5,927 bases of DNA from Gemmatimonadota bacterium (lineage in GTDB: Bacteria; Gemmatimonadota; Gemmatimonadetes; Longimicrobiales; UBA6960): positions 1 through 5,927 of the forward strand of contig JADFLD010000148.1 in NCBI GenBank assembly GCA_022564535.1, given 5' to 3'. The number at the start of each line of letters is the position of its first letter. Position 1 is the stretch's first letter. The notes under the pieces were generated by a model, which made no database searches, was not told where the DNA came from, and saw only the letters and a program-made list of their open reading frames with translations. Made by a program: the position numbers and the translations under genes. This document shows positions 4,329 to 5,927 of this stretch, piece after piece.

Positions 4329-5927
4329 ATGACGGGTCAAAAAGAACAGTGGGGCTCGCGGCTCGGGGTCATCCTCGCGGTTTCCGGATCCGCCGTCGGT
4401 CTCGGAAACTTCTTACGTTTCCCGGGGCAGGCGGCCGCGAACGGCGGTGGCGCGTTCCTCATCCCGTACTTCTGCGCGCTGATTTTCCTCGGCATCCCGA
4501 TCTGCTGGGCCGAGTGGGCGATGGGACGATACGGAGGCCAGAAGGGGTTCCACTCCGCTCCGGCCATCTTGGGGGTGATCGGGAAGGGACGAACCGCCCG
4601 CTACTTCGGCGTTCTGGGTATCCTGATCCCGTTGGCGGTTTCCTTCTATTACACATTCATCGCCGCCTGGTGTCTAGGCTACTTCTACGCCTACCTGACG
4701 GGCTCCATCGGCATCGATCCGACGACGGCCATCGCGGAGCAGACCGCCGCTGCAGCGCAGTTCTACAACGATTTCACGGGAACTGCGCAGAACGGGTTGT
4801 TCTTCGGCGCGGGCGGTATCCCGACGGTCGTCTTCTGGGTCATCACGTTCGGTCTGAACGTGTATCTCATTCTTCGTGGGCTCTCGAAGGGCATCGAAAA
4901 GTTCGTGTCTTTCGCCATGCCGGTGATGGCCGTGTGTGCCCTGGTCGTGCTGGTCCGCGTTCTTACCCTCGGTACGCCGAACCCGGCGCTGCCGGATCAG
5001 AACGTGATGGGTGGCCTGGCCTACATGTGGAACCCGGACTTCTCGGCACTCCTGAATCCCCAGACCTGGCTTGCCGGCGCCGGTCAGATCTTCTTCAGCA
5101 TCTCGGTAGGCTTCGGCATCATCATCAACTATGCCTCCTACCTGAAGAGGGATGACGACGTGGCTCTGTCGGGACTCACCGCAGCCGCGACGAACGAGGT
5201 ATTCGAAGTCGGCTTCGGCGGGCTGATCACGCTGACCGCCTCTTTCGTGTTCCTCGGTCTCACGGGTACGGTGGCCGCGGTTTCGACCGGGACGTTCGGT
5301 CTGGGATTCCAGACGCTGCCGGTCGTGTTCGCACAGATGGGGGGTATCGGCCCGGTCGTCGGCGCGGTGTGGTTCTTCATGCTGTTTCTCGCCGCCGTGA
5401 CCAGCTCGATCTCCATGTATCAACCGGTGGTGGCGTTCCTTCAGGAGAGTCTGGGGATCGATCGTCGGCAGGGGACGCTGTACATGGTGGCGATCTGCCT
5501 CGTGGGCTCGTTCATGGTCATATTCTTCACCAAGGGTGCCGTGTTCTGGAGCACGATCGACTTCTGGATCGGGACCTTTCTGATTCTGGTCATGGCGATG
5601 GTCGAAATCATCTGCTTCAGCTGGATTCTGGGGATCGACGTCGGCTGGGACGAGATCCACCGCGGCGCTCAGATCCAGATTCCGCCGGTGTTCCGTTTCA
5701 TCATGAAGTACGTCTCTCCCGTCTACCTCCTGATCGTTCTGGGCGCGTTCTGCGTCACCAACCTGCCGTCCTCGATCGCGCGTATCTCCGAGCAGCCGAT
5801 GGCCCAACTCGCGCTGGCGCTCATCGCAAGCGTGATGGCCTTGTTGATGGTTTGCGTCCGGATTGGCGAGAAGCGCTGGAAGGCGCTCGGACTCGACCTG
5901 GACGGGAAGGAGGGCCTTGTCGACTGG
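4329..5927 (+). CDS. LeuT-like sodium-dependent amino-acid symporter, NSS/SLC6 family (3' end missing)
   Basis: The frame from ATG 4329 stays open to the window end (533 codons, no stop). It is the first start codon of the usual kind in this frame, with a weak GGA eight bases upstream, and it aligns with LeuT residue for residue from the start (recalled sequence). The broken first helix reads WGSRLGVILAVSGSAVGLGNFLRFP: Gly20, Ala22, Val23, Asn27 and Arg30 match LeuT sodium-site and gate residues. Further matches are Tyr107-Tyr108 in helix 3, Gln253 and FFSIS (256-259) in helix 6, Asn289 and Glu293 in helix 7, and Ala355, Thr358 and Ser359 in helix 8; Asp411 pairs with Arg30 as outer gate. Twelve membrane helices are expected and hydropathy agrees. 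It should import a small, probably hydrophobic amino acid with sodium across the inner membrane. Glu293, at LeuT Glu290, predicts chloride-independent transport. LeuT has about 519 residues, so the stop should lie just beyond the window. Confidence 0.95.
   Translation, partial: MTGQKEQWGSRLGVILAVSGSAVGLGNFLRFPGQAAANGGGAFLIPYFCALIFLGIPICWAEWAMGRYGGQKGFHSAPAILGVIGKGRTARYFGVLGILIPLAVSFYYTFIAAWCLGYFYAYLTGSIGIDPTTAIAEQTAAAAQFYNDFTGTAQNGLFFGAGGIPTVVFWVITFGLNVYLILRGLSKGIEKFVSFAMPVMAVCALVVLVRVLTLGTPNPALPDQNVMGGLAYMWNPDFSALLNPQTWLAGAGQIFFSISVGFGIIINYASYLKRDDDVALSGLTAAATNEVFEVGFGGLITLTASFVFLGLTGTVAAVSTGTFGLGFQTLPVVFAQMGGIGPVVGAVWFFMLFLAAVTSSISMYQPVVAFLQESLGIDRRQGTLYMVAICLVGSFMVIFFTKGAVFWSTIDFWIGTFLILVMAMVEIICFSWILGIDVGWDEIHRGAQIQIPPVFRFIMKYVSPVYLLIVLGAFCVTNLPSSIARISEQPMAQLALALIASVMALLMVCVRIGEKRWKALGLDLDGKEGLVDW

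Noticed and set aside
4274..5155. Plus-strand open frame of 293 codons
   Set aside because: It is an out-of-frame reading of the symporter gene, very rich in Arg and Gly, without membrane helices or family motifs.
4674..5807. Long minus-strand open frame of 377 codons
   Set aside because: It lies entirely antisense to the symporter, which is unmistakable by its LeuT motifs; the product is rich in Asp, His and Arg with no recognisable domain, as is typical of antisense frames in GC-rich DNA.

Overview
The window is a GC-rich bacterial segment in which every supported gene reads on the + strand. The gene content is consistent with a Gram-negative environmental lineage such as Gemmatimonadota or Acidobacteriota: secreted metal-dependent amidohydrolases, a YVTN-type beta-propeller, an exported DinB-like protein and a LeuT-type amino-acid symporter. 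That placement is inferred from gene style only; no rRNA or tRNA is present to settle it.

Layout: (1) 1-996 is the 3' part of an amidohydrolase gene whose start lies outside the window. (2) 993-2973 is a second, exported amidohydrolase that overlaps the first by ATGA and is fused at its C-terminus to a YVTN-type propeller. The propeller is broken by a frame change between about 2475 and 2525, so it appears as two open frames (993-2609 and 2503-2973). (3) 3092-3613 encodes an exported DinB-like protein with a three-histidine metal site. (4) 3703-4242 encodes a small exported protein of unknown function with two cysteines and a glycine-rich C-terminal motif. (5) A 39-nt hairpin with a 17-pair stem (4248-4286) follows directly. 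(6) 4329-5927 is the first 533 codons of a neurotransmitter:sodium symporter (NSS) family protein very similar to LeuT; its end is cut off by the window edge.

How the genes may work together (inference): the two amidohydrolases resemble the imidazolonepropionase-like/Xaa-Pro dipeptidase branch of the superfamily, and the NSS symporter should import a small hydrophobic amino acid. A periplasmic hydrolysis-plus-uptake role for peptides or amino-acid derivatives is therefore reasonable. The strong hairpin before the transporter suggests it may be a separate transcription unit, so the link is only by proximity. I saw no mobile element, CRISPR array, RNA gene or defence system. The most notable points are the broken amidohydrolase-propeller fusion, the strong intergenic hairpin and the uncharacterised protein at 3703-4242.
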